A stretch of 64,000 nt of DNA from Amphibalanus amphitrite (Eukaryota > Arthropoda > Thecostraca > Balanomorpha > Balanidae). The stretch covers positions 2,279,001-2,343,000 of the forward strand of contig NW_024881501.1 of NCBI RefSeq assembly GCF_019059575.1. The letters are read 5' to 3'. The notes beneath the pieces were generated by a model. It worked only from the letters and a program-made list of their open reading frames with translations. It searched no databases and had not been told where the DNA came from. A program made the translations under genes and the position numbers. Positions 1-11,172 of the stretch are shown here, in pieces (position 1 is the stretch's first letter; each line of letters opens with the position of its first letter).

Positions 1-156
1 GTTGCAGTTGTGATCGCTCCGTCTGTCATCTGTGTAGATAGGTCCGTGGCCGGTACAGTGGAAACACACCCGTGCGATCAGCTTTTCGGTCGCTGGAGTC
101 GGGGTTTGCCCTGCCCGTCTGCTCCGGTGATGGTCACAGCCGTGTTCCTCCCACAG

Positions 157-3100
157 CGAGTACCTGGCGGCGGTACCGGACCGCAGCGCTCCCCACGGCG
201 GCTGCTCGTGCAGAGCGTACGGCGGCCAGACCAGCTCCAGGGTAGGTACCGGCGCCGCCGGCCGCCGGCCCAGCTCTATACGCACGCTCAGCGAGGCACA
301 AACACCGGCCGCCGGCCCAGCTCTATGTATACGCACGGTCAGCGAGGCACAAATACCGGCCGCCGGCCCAGCTCTATACGCACGCTCAGCGAGGCTGAGG
401 CACAAACACCGGCCGCCGGCCCAGCTCTATACGCACGCTCAGCGAGGCACAAATAGGGGAAAGTGGGGTAAGACGGGCACCTTAACTTTGGAGCCATTTT
501 TCGGCCGGTTAGAAACATCATAGAAACGGGAAACTGGGTGAAAACCTTTTTCAGACATTTTACTTTCATTTGCCAGAAGATGAGACTTAGACCTGATTCA
601 ACAAATAAACTGCAGCTATTTTTGCAAAACCTTGCAAAAACCCGTCTTACCCCACCCCATGGGGTAAGACGGTCACATGGGTAGGGCAAGACGGCCAGCT
701 TCTTTCACCGATCAGCGCAGCTCGCAACAAATGCCCGAGATTAGCCGCATTTATACAGTCGCTCGTTGGTCTCAAGTGCTTCGGAAATGGCAGTATACGA
801 GATTCGTGCAGAAGGCGTATGCTCCTATATAGGCCCTAGTTCAGAAGCCATGTAGAACCGTTTTTCACATTCATTATTCGAGAATAAACTGTGCCGAAGG
901 AATATTGCTAACATGTCTGTGAGTATCGGAATCGAACATATTCTTATTAGAAATGCTTCTTTTTTCCTACAGCAACAAAAATATTTTCACCATTACAGAC
1001 CCATTGGGTTCATAGTTGCCCGTCTTACCCCAAACTCAATGTCAGAAGTTCAGCACGATTTTTCGCTGTGGACAATTTGATGCAGACAAAGCAAATCCGC
1101 CGTAAATGAACACTGTTGGCATATGAGTGTACCACAAGTGATTGCGAGTTTTTAACTCTATAGTGCTGTACACAAAAGCTTGCACAATACATTATGGATG
1201 TTTTCAATGAAATGAGTGTTTTAAAGAAATCAAAATAAAAGATTATCGACTGAACACAAATTCACCAGACTTGAATGGTGGTGTGTAGTGGGAAAGGCAA
1301 TTCTGGTCCTAACTTTTCTTGCTCGTAGCGCTATTGGTTTGGTCTGCAGAAGGGGTGCCCGTCTTACCTACCCTGACCGTCTTACCCCACTTTCCCCTAC
1401 CGGCCGCCGGCCCAGCTCTATACGTACGCTCAGCGAGGCACAAACACCGGCCGCCGGCCCAGCTCTATACGCACGCTCAGAGAGGCACAAACACCGGCCG
1501 CCGGCCCAGCTCTATACGTACGCTCAGCGAGGCACAAACACCGGCCGCCGGCCCAGCTCTATACGCACGCTCAGCGAGGCACAAACACCGGCCGCCGACC
1601 CAGCTCTATACGCACGCTCAGCGAGGCACAAACACCGGCCGCCGGCCCAGCTCTATACGTACGCTCAGCGAGGCACAAACACCGGCCGGGATCAGATCAG
1701 ACTCAGAGGCCAGTTTTACCAACAGAAAAACAGCCGCCGGCGGGAATTTTTTGCCTAAAGGCCATTTCACATACGGAGCGTAAACGGTAAAGCCCCATCT
1801 GCTTACGTCCCCATCGCGTTTACTCTCCGTATGTGAAACGGTCTTAAGGCAAAAAATTCGGGCAGGCGGCTATTTTTCTATTTTTCTATTTTTTCTGACT
1901 CAGCGGGGCGCGCAGCCACCGTCCGCGGGCCCGCTGCTGGCTGTTCAGTTCGGCTGAACTGCCCGCGCAGACACCGTCCGCGGGCCCGCTGCTGGCTGTT
2001 CAGTTCGGTTGAACTGCCCGCGCAGCCACCGCCCGCGGGCCCGCTGCTGGCTGTGAACGGCCAGTTCAGCCGTACCCAATCTAGCCACTGGGCTCCTGCC
2101 ACAGAAGTGATAACTCCCGAGTCCAACTGACGGCCCCCGACTGCTCTATACTGACAGACGACCTCCCGGCTGCCCCGTATTGACTGTGACGGCCCTCCAG
2201 ACTGTTCTATCCCGACCCCCCCCCCCCTCCCCGACTGTCCGGTACCGACGGCCCTCCTGACTGCCCTACACTGACCGAAGGCCCTCCCGACTGTCCCGTA
2301 CTGACGGTCCTCCCGACTGTCCCACACTGACGGCCCTCGGGACTGTCTCACACCGACGGCCCTCGGGACTGCCCTACACTGACTGCCGGCCCTCCCGACT
2401 GCCCTACACTGACTGACGGCCCTCGGGACTGCCCTACACTGACTGACGGCCCTCGGGACTGCCCTACACTGACTGACGGCCCTCCCGACTGTCCCGTACT
2501 GACGGCCCTCCCGACTGTCCTACACTGACTGACGGCCCTCCCGACTGTCCCACACCGACCCCACACCGACGGCCCTCGGGACTGCCCTACACTGACTGAC
2601 GGCCCTCCCGACTGTCCCACACCGACCCCACACCGACGGCCCTCGGGACTGCCCTACACTGACTGACGGCCCTCGGGACTGCCCTACACTGACTGACGGC
2701 CCTCCCGACTGCCCTACACTGACTGACGGCCCTCCCGACTGCCCTACACTGACTGACGGCCCTCCCGACTGCCCTACACTGACTGACGGCCCTCCCGACT
2801 GCCCTACACTGACTGACGGCCCTCGGGACTGCCCTACACTGACCGAAGGCCCTCCCGACTGCCCTACACTGACTGACGGCCCTCCCGACTGCCCTACACT
2901 GACTGACGGCCCTCCCGACTGCCCTACACTGACTGACGGCCCTCCCGACTGCCCTACACTGACTGACGGCCCTCCCGACTGCCCTACACTGACTGACGGC
3001 CCTCCCGACTGCCCTACACTGACTGACGGCCCTCGGGACTGCCCTACACTGACTGACGGCCCTCCCGACTGTCCTACACTGACTGACGGCCCTCCGGACT

Positions 3101-4385
3101 GCCCCCAGACGACGCTGACGATCGTGCTGTGGGCGCTGCTGGCGATCGTAGCCTGGTACACCCCGGTCACGTACCCGTACACACTGGCCAGGTCGGCCGG
3201 CCTGCCCGACTGGTCGGCAGCCTACCAGAACCTGATTCAAGGTACGGACCCGCCGGTACCCCGCCGCCTGCACGGACCAGCGATAGCGAGCAGTGACAGG
3301 TCCAGGGTAGGCACACAGAGCGACGTGTACCGGCGACAATACAGGGGAAGCAAGCAGGGCACAATGACAGACAGCCGTGTTGACAGCACCGACTGAGATA
3401 AACTGCCGCCATGCCGATTGAAACGATACCGAATGTGAATCAGCGAATCAGTGAATCCGAATGTGAAATGCTCCGGTGGCACTGCCTCTCTCTCTCTCAC
3501 TCCCTTTATCTGTGTGTTCGCCAGGCATCCGGCGCTGGTCTCCGGGCCTGTCTGAGCTGGCCGCTCTGGAGTTGGTGGGCTCGCCGGCGGCCGGCAGGGC
3601 GTGGCGCCGGCGGCGCGCGGCGCTCACCGCCGCCGACAGCCCGCTGGCCGCGCTCGGCCGCTGGGTGACGGCCGCCGTGAGGCCCTCGTCCGGTGAGGGC
3701 TCCGGCGGCCAGCGGTTCCAGCAGCGCGCCGGTCCGTACTACTCCGGCGGGTACGAGCCGCACGGGTGCCACTGCGCCACCGATCGCCGCGGGCGGCTGC
3801 CCCGGCTGGCGGAGCGGTTCCTCTACAACAGCTACTGGATTCCGCTCATCGGACTGTGCCTGCTGATCGCCGAGGAGAGCTTCTGGTGAGCCTGGAGCGG
3901 GGCGGGCGCCGGGCGAGGGTCAGGGGTGGGGCCGAGGAGAGCTTCTGGTGAGCCGGGAGCGGGGCGGGGCCGGGCGAGGGTCAGGGGCGGGGCCGGATCG
4001 GGCCGGGCGCGGGTCGGGCAGGGAGTCAGTTGGTCGCTGGTTTACTTAGATTGGCATGCAATTAGCCAGCCTGACACCCGTTCGAACAGTCTGCCAGTGT
4101 GTCACCACCGTCAGTCGTGTACTCACTCACTGATTTATTCGTCAGTTTAGCTATGGCAGTCGGTCAGCCTGTGTCACTGTGGTATCCTCTCATCCAGGCC
4201 ACTGCCTCGCGTCGCGGCGTCTGGTACCGAAGTGTGACGGCGCGGCGCCCCGTTTCAGGCGGATAACCGGCGCCATTCAGACGGACCGCGTCACCGTCAA
4301 CGGCCTGGTGTCGCGCACCGGCGGCCTGGTGGACTACGTGCAGTCGCTCCTCGGCAGGACGGAGGAGGCCGCGCTGCGCCGGTGA
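157..4385 (+). CDS. Unidentified multi-exon membrane-protein gene, 3' part (four exons visible)
   Basis: I do not recognise the family. Four exons fit together by splice signals and phase: 157-241 (after CCCACAG, before GTAGGT), 3109-3241 (after CCCCCAG, before GTACGG), 3525-3885 (after TTCGCCAG, before GTGAGC) and 4259-4385 (after GTTTCAG, ending in TGA). Phases agree at every junction (0, 1, 2), which random open frames would rarely do. The second exon encodes a hydrophobic stretch (LWALLAIVAW) typical of a membrane helix. The third is alanine/arginine rich, then has a Cys-His pair (HGCHC) and another hydrophobic stretch (YWIPLIGLCLLIAE). The first visible exon has a similar Gly-Cys motif (HGGCSC). 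The last 41 residues are polar and end in paired arginines. The first visible exon starts mid-codon, so the 5' end lies outside the window or was missed. A homology search with the joined product is needed to name it. Confidence 0.55.
262..453. repeat. 47-bp minisatellite, left block
   Basis: About four copies of a unit containing GGCCCAGCTCTATACGCACG and GCGAGGCACAAACACCGG. Copies vary by small insertions such as GTAT and GAGGCT. The array lies in the first visible intron of the gene at 157-4385 and resumes at 1400 beyond a transposon insertion. Confidence 0.9.
456..1397. mobile_element. Non-autonomous DNA transposon with 21-bp terminal inverted repeats, TA target
   Basis: The left end GGGGAAAGTGGGGTAAGACG is matched by its exact complement at 1377-1397. 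TA dinucleotides lie immediately outside both ends (454-455 and 1398-1399). A second inverted copy of the GTAAGACGGGCAC part lies at about 1355-1367, and other GGGTAAGACGG pieces occur internally. No transposase frame is present. The TA target suggests the Tc1/mariner superfamily or another TA-specific group, but the family is not proven. It splits one 47-bp minisatellite into two blocks. Confidence 0.8.
1400..1690. repeat. 47-bp minisatellite, right block
   Basis: About six copies of the same 47-bp unit as at 262-453, with low divergence. The block begins at the inserted transposon's right end and stops at about 1690. Confidence 0.9.
1744..1860. mobile_element. Small foldback (snap-back) element
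   Basis: The left arm starts GAATTTTTTGCC and runs through CATTTCACATACGGAG. The right arm is its near-complement (CTCCGTATGTGAAA, then GGCAAAAAATTC). Arms of about 45 bp enclose a loop of about 30 bp, giving a 117-bp hairpin of the MITE type. Target duplications are not clear. Confidence 0.65.
1905..2060. repeat. Tandem repeat of about 56 bp, three copies
   Basis: Three copies share CCGCGGGCCCGCTGCTGGCT followed by GTTCAGTTCGG. The third copy is shortened. It contains the 12-bp palindrome CCGCGGGCCCGC-type GC core. Confidence 0.75.
2240..3098. repeat. 30-bp minisatellite immediately upstream of a coding exon
   Basis: The unit CTGACTGACGGCCCTCCCGA plus CTGCCCTACA repeats with an exact 30-bp period over most of 2370-3098 and is more degenerate from 2240. 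Units differ mainly at CCCTCCCG versus CCCTCGGG. The last unit runs into CTCCGGACTGCCCCCAG, the splice acceptor of the exon at 3109. On the minus strand the array is open and reads as a 10-residue GQSGGPSVSV repeat, which I regard as incidental. Confidence 0.92.
3869..3992 (+). repeat. 62-bp tandem duplication carrying a splice donor
   Basis: The segment GCCGAGGAGAGCTTCTGGTG and the following GC-rich sequence occurs at 3869-3930 and again at 3931-3992 with a few changes. The duplicated piece contains the exon end and its GTGAGC donor (after 3885), so a second identical donor lies after 3947. The second donor is 62 nt downstream, which is not a multiple of three, and lies beyond an in-frame TGA. 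Confidence 0.8.
3993..4258 (+). other. Intron 3 remainder
   Basis: GC-rich (GGGCGGGGCC) sequence that becomes pyrimidine-rich before the acceptor at 4258. A competing acceptor (CTCATCCAG, near 4198) exists but has the wrong phase for the upstream donor. Confidence 0.5.
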
Positions 4386-4605
4386 GCCGCCGACGCCGCC
4401 GAGTGGTTGTCAGAGGGTGCCAAATGGACAGTCCGGAGCACGGACAGGGACCGCGCGGCGGCGCACGCGGCGGATGCGTCGCCGCCGCGACAGGGCGCGT
4501 GTTGAAACGCTCGCTTTTCGCCTTTGGCTGTGTGACGGCAGCTATGCCACCGTAAGGAATAAGGAAGGACTGGAGAGTGTCAAACCGCCGCGCTCCGTGA
4601 CGGCG

Positions 4606-7470
4606 CCGGCTAGGGCAGTGAGACCCCTCCCCTCCCGGTCAGGGCAGTGAGACCCCTCCCCGGCCAGGGCAGTGAGACCCCTCCCCTCCCGGTCAGGGCA
4701 GTGAGACCCCTCCCCTCCCCGGTCAGGGCAGTGAGACCGCCCCCGGTCAGGGCAGTGAGACCGCCCCCGGTCAGAGCAGTGAGACCCTTCCCCGGCCAGG
4801 GCAGTGAGACCGCCCCCCGGTCAGGGCAGTGAGACCCCTCCCCCCCGGTCAGGGCAGTGAGACTCCTCCCCGGTCAGGGCAGTGAGACCCCTCCCCCCCG
4901 GTCAGGGCAGTGAGACTCCTCCCCGGTCAGGGCAGTGAGACCCCTCCCCTCCCTGGTCAGGGCAGTGAGACCCCTCCCCTCCCCGGTCAGGGCAGTGAGA
5001 CCCCTCCCCTCCCCGGTCAGGACAGTGAGACCCCCCCCCCCGGTCACGGCAGTGAGACCGCCCCCCGGCCAGAGCAGTGAGACCCTTCCCCGGCCAGGGC
5101 AGTGAGACCGCCCCCCGGTCAGGGCAGTGAGACCCCTCCCCTCCCCGGTCAGGGCAGTGAGACCCCTCCCCTCCCCGGTCAGGGCAGTGAGACCCTTCCC
5201 CGGCTAGGGCAGTGAGACCCCTCCCCCCGGTCAGTGCAGTGAGACCCCTCGCCTCCCCCGGTCAGGGCAGTGAGAGCGCCCCCGGTCAGGGCAGTGAGAC
5301 CCCTCCCCTCCCCCGGCCAGGGCAGTGAGACCGCCCCCCGGCCAGAGCAGTGAGACCCTTCCCCGGCCAGGGCAGTGAGACCGCCCCCCGGTCAGGGCAG
5401 TGAGACCCCTCCCCTCCCCGGTCAGGGCAGTGAGACCCCTCCCCTCCCCGGTCAGGGCAGTGAGACCCTTCCCCGGCTAGGGCAGTGAGACCCCTCCCCC
5501 CGGTCAGTGCAGTGAGACCCCTCGCCTCCCCCGGTCAGGGCAGTGAGAGCGCCCCCGGTCAGGGCAGTGAGACCCCTCCCCTCCCCCGGCCAGGGCAGTG
5601 AGACCGCCCCCGGCCAGGGCAGTGAGACCCTTCCCCGGCTAGGGCAGTGAGACCCCTCCCCTCCCGGTCAGGGCAGTGAGACCCCTCCCCTCCCCCGGTC
5701 AGGGCAGTGAGACCCCTCCCCTCCCCCGGCTAGGGCAGTGAGACCCCTCCCCTCCCGGTCAGGGCAGTGAGACCCCTCCCCTCCCGGTCAGGGCAGTGAG
5801 ACCCCTCCCCGGCCAGGGCAGTGAGGCCCCTCCCCTCCCGGTCAGGGCAGTGAGACCCCTCCCCTCCCCGGTCAGGGCAGTGAGACCGCCCCCGGTCAGG
5901 GCAGTGAGACCGCCCCCGGTCAGAGCAGTGAGACCCTTCCCCGGCCAGGGCAGTGAGACCGCCCCCCGGTCAGGGCAGTGAGACCCCTCCCCCCCGGTCA
6001 GGGCAGTGAGACTCCTCCCCGGTCAGGGCAGTGAGACCCCTCCCCCCCGGTCAGGGCAGTGAGACTCCTCCCCGGTCAGGGCAGTGAGACCCCTCCCCTC
6101 CCTGGTCAGGGCAGTGAGACCCCTCCCCTCCCCGGTCAGGGCAGTGAGACCCCTCCCCTCCCCGGTCAGGACAGTGAGACCCCCCCCGGTCACGGCAGTG
6201 AGACCGCCCCCCGGCCAGAGCAGTGAGACCCTTCCCCGGCCAGGGCAGTGAGACCGCCCCCCGGTCAGGGCAGTGAGACCCCTCCCCTCCCCGGTCAGGG
6301 CAGTGAGACCCTTCCCCGGCTAGGGCAGTGAGACCCCTCCCCCCGGTCAGTGCAGTGAGACCCCTCGCCTCCCCCGGTCAGGGCAGTGAGAGCGCCCCCG
6401 GTCAGGGCAGTGAGACCCCTCCCCTCCCCCGGCCAGGGCAGTGAGACCGCCCCCCGGCCAGAGCAGTGAGACCCTTCCCCGGCCAGGGCAGTGAGACCGC
6501 CCCCCGGTCAGGGCAGTGAGACCCCTCCCCTCCCCGGTCAGGGCAGTGAGACCCCTCCCCTCCCCGGTCAGGGCAGTGAGACCCTTCCCCGGCTAGGGCA
6601 GTGAGACCCCTCCCCCCGGTCAGTGCAGTGAGACCCCTCGCCTCCCCCGGTCAGGGCAGTGAGAGCGCCCCCGGTCAGGGCAGTGAGACCCCTCCCCTCC
6701 CCCGGCCAGGGCAGTGAGACCGCCCCCGGCCAGGGCAGTGAGACCCTTCCCCGGCTAGGGCAGTGAGACCCCTCCCCTCCCGGTCAGGGCAGTGAGACCC
6801 CTCCCCTCCCCCGGTCAGGGCAGTGAGACCCCTCCCCTCCCCCGGCTAGGGCAGTGAGACCCCTCCCCTCCCGGTCAGGGCAGTGAGACCCTCCCCTCCC
6901 CCGGTCAGGGCAGTGAGACCCCTCCCCTCCCCCGGCCAAGGCAGTGAGACCGCCCCCGGTCAGGGCAGTGAGACCCCTCCCCTACCCGGTCAGGGCAGTG
7001 AGACCCCTCCCCTCCCGGTCAGGGCAGTGAGACCCCTCCCCTCCCCCGGTCAGGGCAGTGAGACCCCTCCCCTCCCGGTCAGGGCAGTGAGACCCTCCCC
7101 TCCCCCGGTCAGGGCAGTGAGACCGCCCCCCGGTCAGGGCAGTGAGAGCGCCCCCGGTCAGGGCAGTGAGACCCCTCCCCTCCCCCGGTCAGGGCAGTGA
7201 GACCCCCCTCCCCGGTCAGGGCAGTGAGACTCCTCCCCTCCCCGGTCAGGGCAGTGAGACCCCTCCCCTCCCCGGTCAGGGCAGTGAGACCCCTCCCCTC
7301 CCCGGTCAGGGCAGTGAGACCCCTCCCCTCCCCGGTCGGGGCAGTGAGACCCCTCCCCTCCCCGGTCAGGGCAGTGAGACTCCTCCCCTCCCCGGTCAGG
7401 GCAGTGAGACCCCTCCCCTCCCCGGTCAGGGCAGTGAGACCCCTCCCCGGTCAGGGCAGAGTCCGCTCCT
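4606..7470. repeat. Large GGGCAGTGAGACCCCTCCCC minisatellite with higher-order structure
   Basis: About 2.9 kb of units of roughly 22-31 bp, each GGGCAGTGAGACC followed by a variable C-rich block and CCGGTCA or CCGGCCA. Unit variants recur in the same order 1149 bp apart (4647 onward versus 5796 onward) and again about 280 bp apart near 5060 and 5340, so blocks of many units were duplicated together. The strand is strongly C-rich and the other strand G-rich, with many G-runs that could form quadruplexes. It begins about 220 bp downstream of the stop codon at 4385, so it may lie in the 3' untranslated region or flank. Confidence 0.93.
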
Positions 7471-8235
7471 TGTCAGGTCATTGAGTCCCCTCTCTGGTCA
7501 GGGCAGCGTTCGTCGTTGTCGTCACCTAGCCTTGCTTGCTTTGCGCGTGTGTTAGGCGGTGTTCGAACAGAGGAGAGTACCTACATAGAGGCGGCTGTGC
7601 CGGTGTGCTCACACCGCCGGACTGAAGGGGCGCGGAAGTGGTGATACTGCGCCGTCTATGGAGATGTGCCGCGCGGGCGTGTGTTTATGTGAAGAGTGTG
7701 AGCTGAGCGGTACCTTATATTTATTATAATTAGTGAGCCATCTTCATTGTCCAGATGTTGTTCGTTAATATGGAAAATGACTTCTGGACTGCTAGTTATT
7801 GATAGTTTTCATTCTTCAATCTTCTCTCCTTTGTATGAAAAGATAACTAAAAAATAAAGACTATCAATGTAAAGCAAGGCATTTACTACCTATAATTATA
7901 ATGCAGGCATTTTGCAAATACATCTGTTTATCAGCCTATGACGCCGGCTTATCCTCACGGGAAGGAGCATCCGATGATCGTTTTAGCTGGCCGGCTTAGG
8001 ACTGCCGACAACCTTACTCCGCAACAACCGACAAAAAGCAGGTTTCAATTAGCGAAGTTCACGGCTCCGAATGCAGGAGTGTTCATCCATTCGGGGGCTC
8101 CGCCACCAGAGGTTCGCGGGGTCCGTATTCACCATGCCTTCACTTCCGTAATGCAGCCTATCATGTAAAAAGATGTGCATTTTTAAATCCTCTGAGACCG
8201 TTGCGGAAACCCTGCACCCCATAGATATTGGTGAG
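7471..8235. other. Flank after the minisatellite, no gene seen
   Basis: Ordinary mixed-composition sequence that becomes AT-rich from 7720. An AATAAA at 7853-7858 on the plus strand could be the polyadenylation signal of the upstream gene, which would put the whole minisatellite in its 3' untranslated region. This is inference only. Confidence 0.35.
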
Positions 8236-8237
8236 GG

Positions 8238-8515
8238 ATGGCGACTCACCAGACGGGGGCGGCGTCCCACCGGACTGTTGAACAGGGCTACAGTCCCACC
8301 GGCAGGGGGAGCGGCGTCCAACCCTTTCACCGAACAGGACTACAGTCCCACCAGACAGGAGCGGCGCCCCATCGGACTGTAAAAAAAGGACTACAGTCCC
8401 ACCGGACGGGAGCGGCGCCCCACCAGACTGTGGAAGAGGGCTACAGTCCCACCAGACAGGAGCGGCGCCCCACCGTTTAACCGAACAGAGCTACAGTTCC
8501 ACCAGATAAGGATGG
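8238..8515. repeat. 50-bp minisatellite
   Basis: About five and a half copies of a unit with CTACAGTCCCACCAGACAGG followed by AGCGGCGCCCCACC and ACTGTGGAACAGG. Copies differ by several percent. Confidence 0.85.
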
Positions 8516-9810
8516 TGTCCTGCAGTCTTATGATGGGGATTGTTAGATTTTGGGGCGCCCGGACTGCAGACCATCGCCGAACATAACAATCTACGATATC
8601 AGATTGGATTTCACAAAACAAGTCAATCGCGGTCCCACCCAAGAACTGCATGATGTACCGAAGTTTAGCCAGCTGTGATGTATCACGGCCCCACCACACA
8701 GCTCTGTGATGTCGGCCCACTGTTTCACGAGACAGCTGTGATGTGGCGCTGTGAGGCAACAGATATCACCAGACGGATTTGACATGGTCCATGCGCCCGC
8801 GATGATCGAGATTCAAGCCAGAGGAGGGAAAATGGATCACCGAGCCCAGCAGGGCCTGAAGAACGCTCAACAGTTGATGAGCCGGGCTGCGCTGGTTGTC
8901 GGCTTTCGTAAAACAGAGTGAAGTTTAAGACAAAAAGTATGATAAAAATTGAGCATTTAGCTGCACTGTTAGGTTGATATTAAGAGATCACACGTCAGGT
9001 CAATTGTGCAACAAAGCCACGTAAATAGGAGCATATCAAAGTCGAGTTGTTATCTAGCAAATAGAGCCTGTATTTCACAGTCGCACGCCGTTTCCATTCA
9101 TCCTCTTCCGTAAGACCCCAGCGTTAAGGTAAATAGCACCGGCGCGGAGCCGTCCAGTACAGCGAGCCCAGGGAGCGCGCGCACACCCCACGAGCCCGGT
9201 GGCGCCCCGCGATACAGCGCCGGTGGCGCCCCGCGATACAGCGCCGGCGGCGCCCCGCGATACAGCGCCGGCCGGCGCGCTCCCCAGCCCCTGCCAGCAG
9301 ATGTGTCGAGCGCCGGTCCGGCCTCAGGTACTTCTATCACAGTGCGCGCTGGCAGCCCCCTCCCTGCACCCACCCACACCCACACATACACACCGGGCGG
9401 CCTGCCCCCCCCCCCCCCCCCGCCACCGGTGGGCGGCGCGCCCCTCCCGGTGGGTGCCTTAACCGAGGGCCATCGCCAGGCAGCGCGCGCGCACACACAC
9501 ACAGGCGCGTACACTAACAAACGGACCGGCAGCGCCACTCGGCCCTCCTAACAGAGCGCAGCACATCCGTACACGGCAGATCTAGCAGAGCCAGCGGCCA
9601 GAGGGCAGCCGGCAGCGCCTCTCCTCACAGTCCAATGTATCACTGAGCTACACCGGCCGGAATACAGACCCGGCCCGAGCGTGTAAAAACCACCCACAGC
9701 TGACCAGCGCATAAACAGACCACGCACTGGCGCCGGTGGACACACACGACCGGCCTCCAAAACAAAAACTCTCGCGGAACGGCAGCAGTTACACACAGTC
9801 ACAACTGTTA
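8516..9810. other. Gene-free segment with short GC-rich repeats
   Basis: 8516-9190 shows no feature I can name. At 9199-9272 a 24-bp unit, GTGGCGCCCCGCGATACAGC plus GCCG, is repeated about three times. 9340-9520 holds CA/CAC and poly-C tracts. No splice-supported coding exon was found. Confidence 0.5.
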
Positions 9811-9991
9811 AGGCTGCAACACAGCTTTCAAGCGTGCGACTCGCGTCTCAGCGCCTCCCCTCAGAATGCATGGCATATTTTCTGCTCTCACGCAGCTAAA
9901 TGCGCTGCGTTTTGGAACCTTAATATATGCCATGTATTCTAATGGGAGGCGCTGAGACGCGATTTGTAGGCTTGGAAGCTGTGTTCCAGGT
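9811..9991. mobile_element. Foldback MITE
   Basis: The left arm contains AACACAGCTTTCAAGC and CGCGTCTCAGCGCCTCCC. The right arm is its near-complement (GGGAGGCGCTGAGACGCG, then GCTTGGAAGCTGTGTT). Inner parts ATGCATGGCATAT and ATATGCCATGTAT also pair. The 180-bp hairpin directly abuts the TTAA-flanked element at 9992. Confidence 0.7.
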
Positions 9992-10991
9992 TTAAAACCC
10001 TATTCCTGGCGGGGGGGGGCCTCAGGAGCCCCCCCTCCCCCTGAGGTTTTTTGGTTATTTCTCCCAAACGCGTTGAGCTAGGAAGCTCAAATTTTCTGAC
10101 TTTTCCTAAAAGGCTTCTACGCAACATGTCTGAAAATTTTGAGTTGATCTGACCTCAGGTCAGGTCACCAGAGGCGGTTTGGTGACCCTACCTCACAAAA
10201 GTTTGCAATCACGCCAGAGCTAGAGTTTTTGACCGATCAATTTCTTCTCATCAGGCTTTAGTTAGGGTACCAGTATGTGCAATTTGTATATCTCGGAATT
10301 TTGATATCGGTGACCTAAGGTCAGGTCAGTTTCGCGACCTCCCCATTATAAGTCAATGGGGGAAAAATCAACTCCCTGTTTTTACCACTAAAACGGGTCG
10401 GAATGGCCCCATATACCATACATGACTTCATATACGATCAACCTTCACTACCTTGAGGTCTGTTTTGCTGTTGGGCAGCTGTGAGGTCATGTGACGTCAT
10501 CAAAGGTCACCAAAGGTTTTTGGCCAATAACTCCGTACAGGAACAAGATACAGACGCGTGGATGGTCTCATTGTGTTCAGCTCGTCAAGACGCATCGAAT
10601 GATATACATGATGACCTCGAGGTCACGTGACCTGAGGTCAACCTTTGACCTTGACCTTGCGAGGTCAACATATATATCATTCGATGCGGATTGACGAGAG
10701 GATCACGATGATGCCCTTAATTTGTTCCTATCTTGACTAATTCGAAAGTTATTCGAGAAAAACTCTCCATATCTAGCGCCGCCATTTTGACTTTTTCGAC
10801 CCCTGTGACGTCATCTTTGAACTGACCTGAAAATGACCTTAGTAAAAATTGTAGATCTTGACCGTGCGTATCCGATGCCGTTTACCGTTTGTCGCTATCT
10901 TGCTTCGTTCTCGAGATCTCAGGGGGGGGGCCGAATCGCCCCCCCCCCGCCAGTTTCTTGTCCCGGCGGAGCCCGCCAGGAATAGGGTTAA
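9992..10991. mobile_element. TTAA-flanked, AGGTCA-rich non-autonomous element (copy 1)
   Basis: The ends are CCCTATTCCTGGCGGG (after TTTAAAA) and its exact complement CCCGCCAGGAATAGGG before TTAA. Next to each end is a G-run/C-run palindrome. The 1-kb interior is non-coding and rich in AGGTCA/TGACCT words, for example GACCTGACCTGAAAATGACC. About 650 bp of the interior closely matches copy 2 at 38189-39191. The TTAA target and CCC termini resemble the piggyBac superfamily; no transposase is present. Confidence 0.75.
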
Positions 10992-11172
10992 CGCCCAACA
11001 CGAACAATGACTCACAGAGTGCGATAGTAAACCTGGCTTCAATAGTCGAGATATAATTACAGAAACTCGGTAAAGTCCACATTCCATAGAAAAAAGACAA
11101 GCAAAATGGCATTGTCTCAATCACGTCTGGACATAATTAATAAGATTTCCCTCAGACTCAATACTCAGCTGA

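Noticed and set aside
2348-3339. Long minus-strand open frames encoding GQSGGPSVSV or CRAVGRAVSQ repeats
   Set aside because: The 30-bp period keeps all frames open; there is no domain, and codon changes do not preserve residues.
4198-4258. Earlier acceptor for the last exon of the unidentified gene (CTCATCCAG)
   Set aside because: Open downstream only in a phase that does not match the donor at 3885; the acceptor at 4258 does match.
4606-7470. CRISPR-like array
   Set aside because: Units are contiguous, with no unique spacers, in clearly eukaryotic DNA.
8173-8480. Plus-strand frames with TGAAPHRTV repeats
   Set aside because: They are translations of the 50-bp minisatellite.
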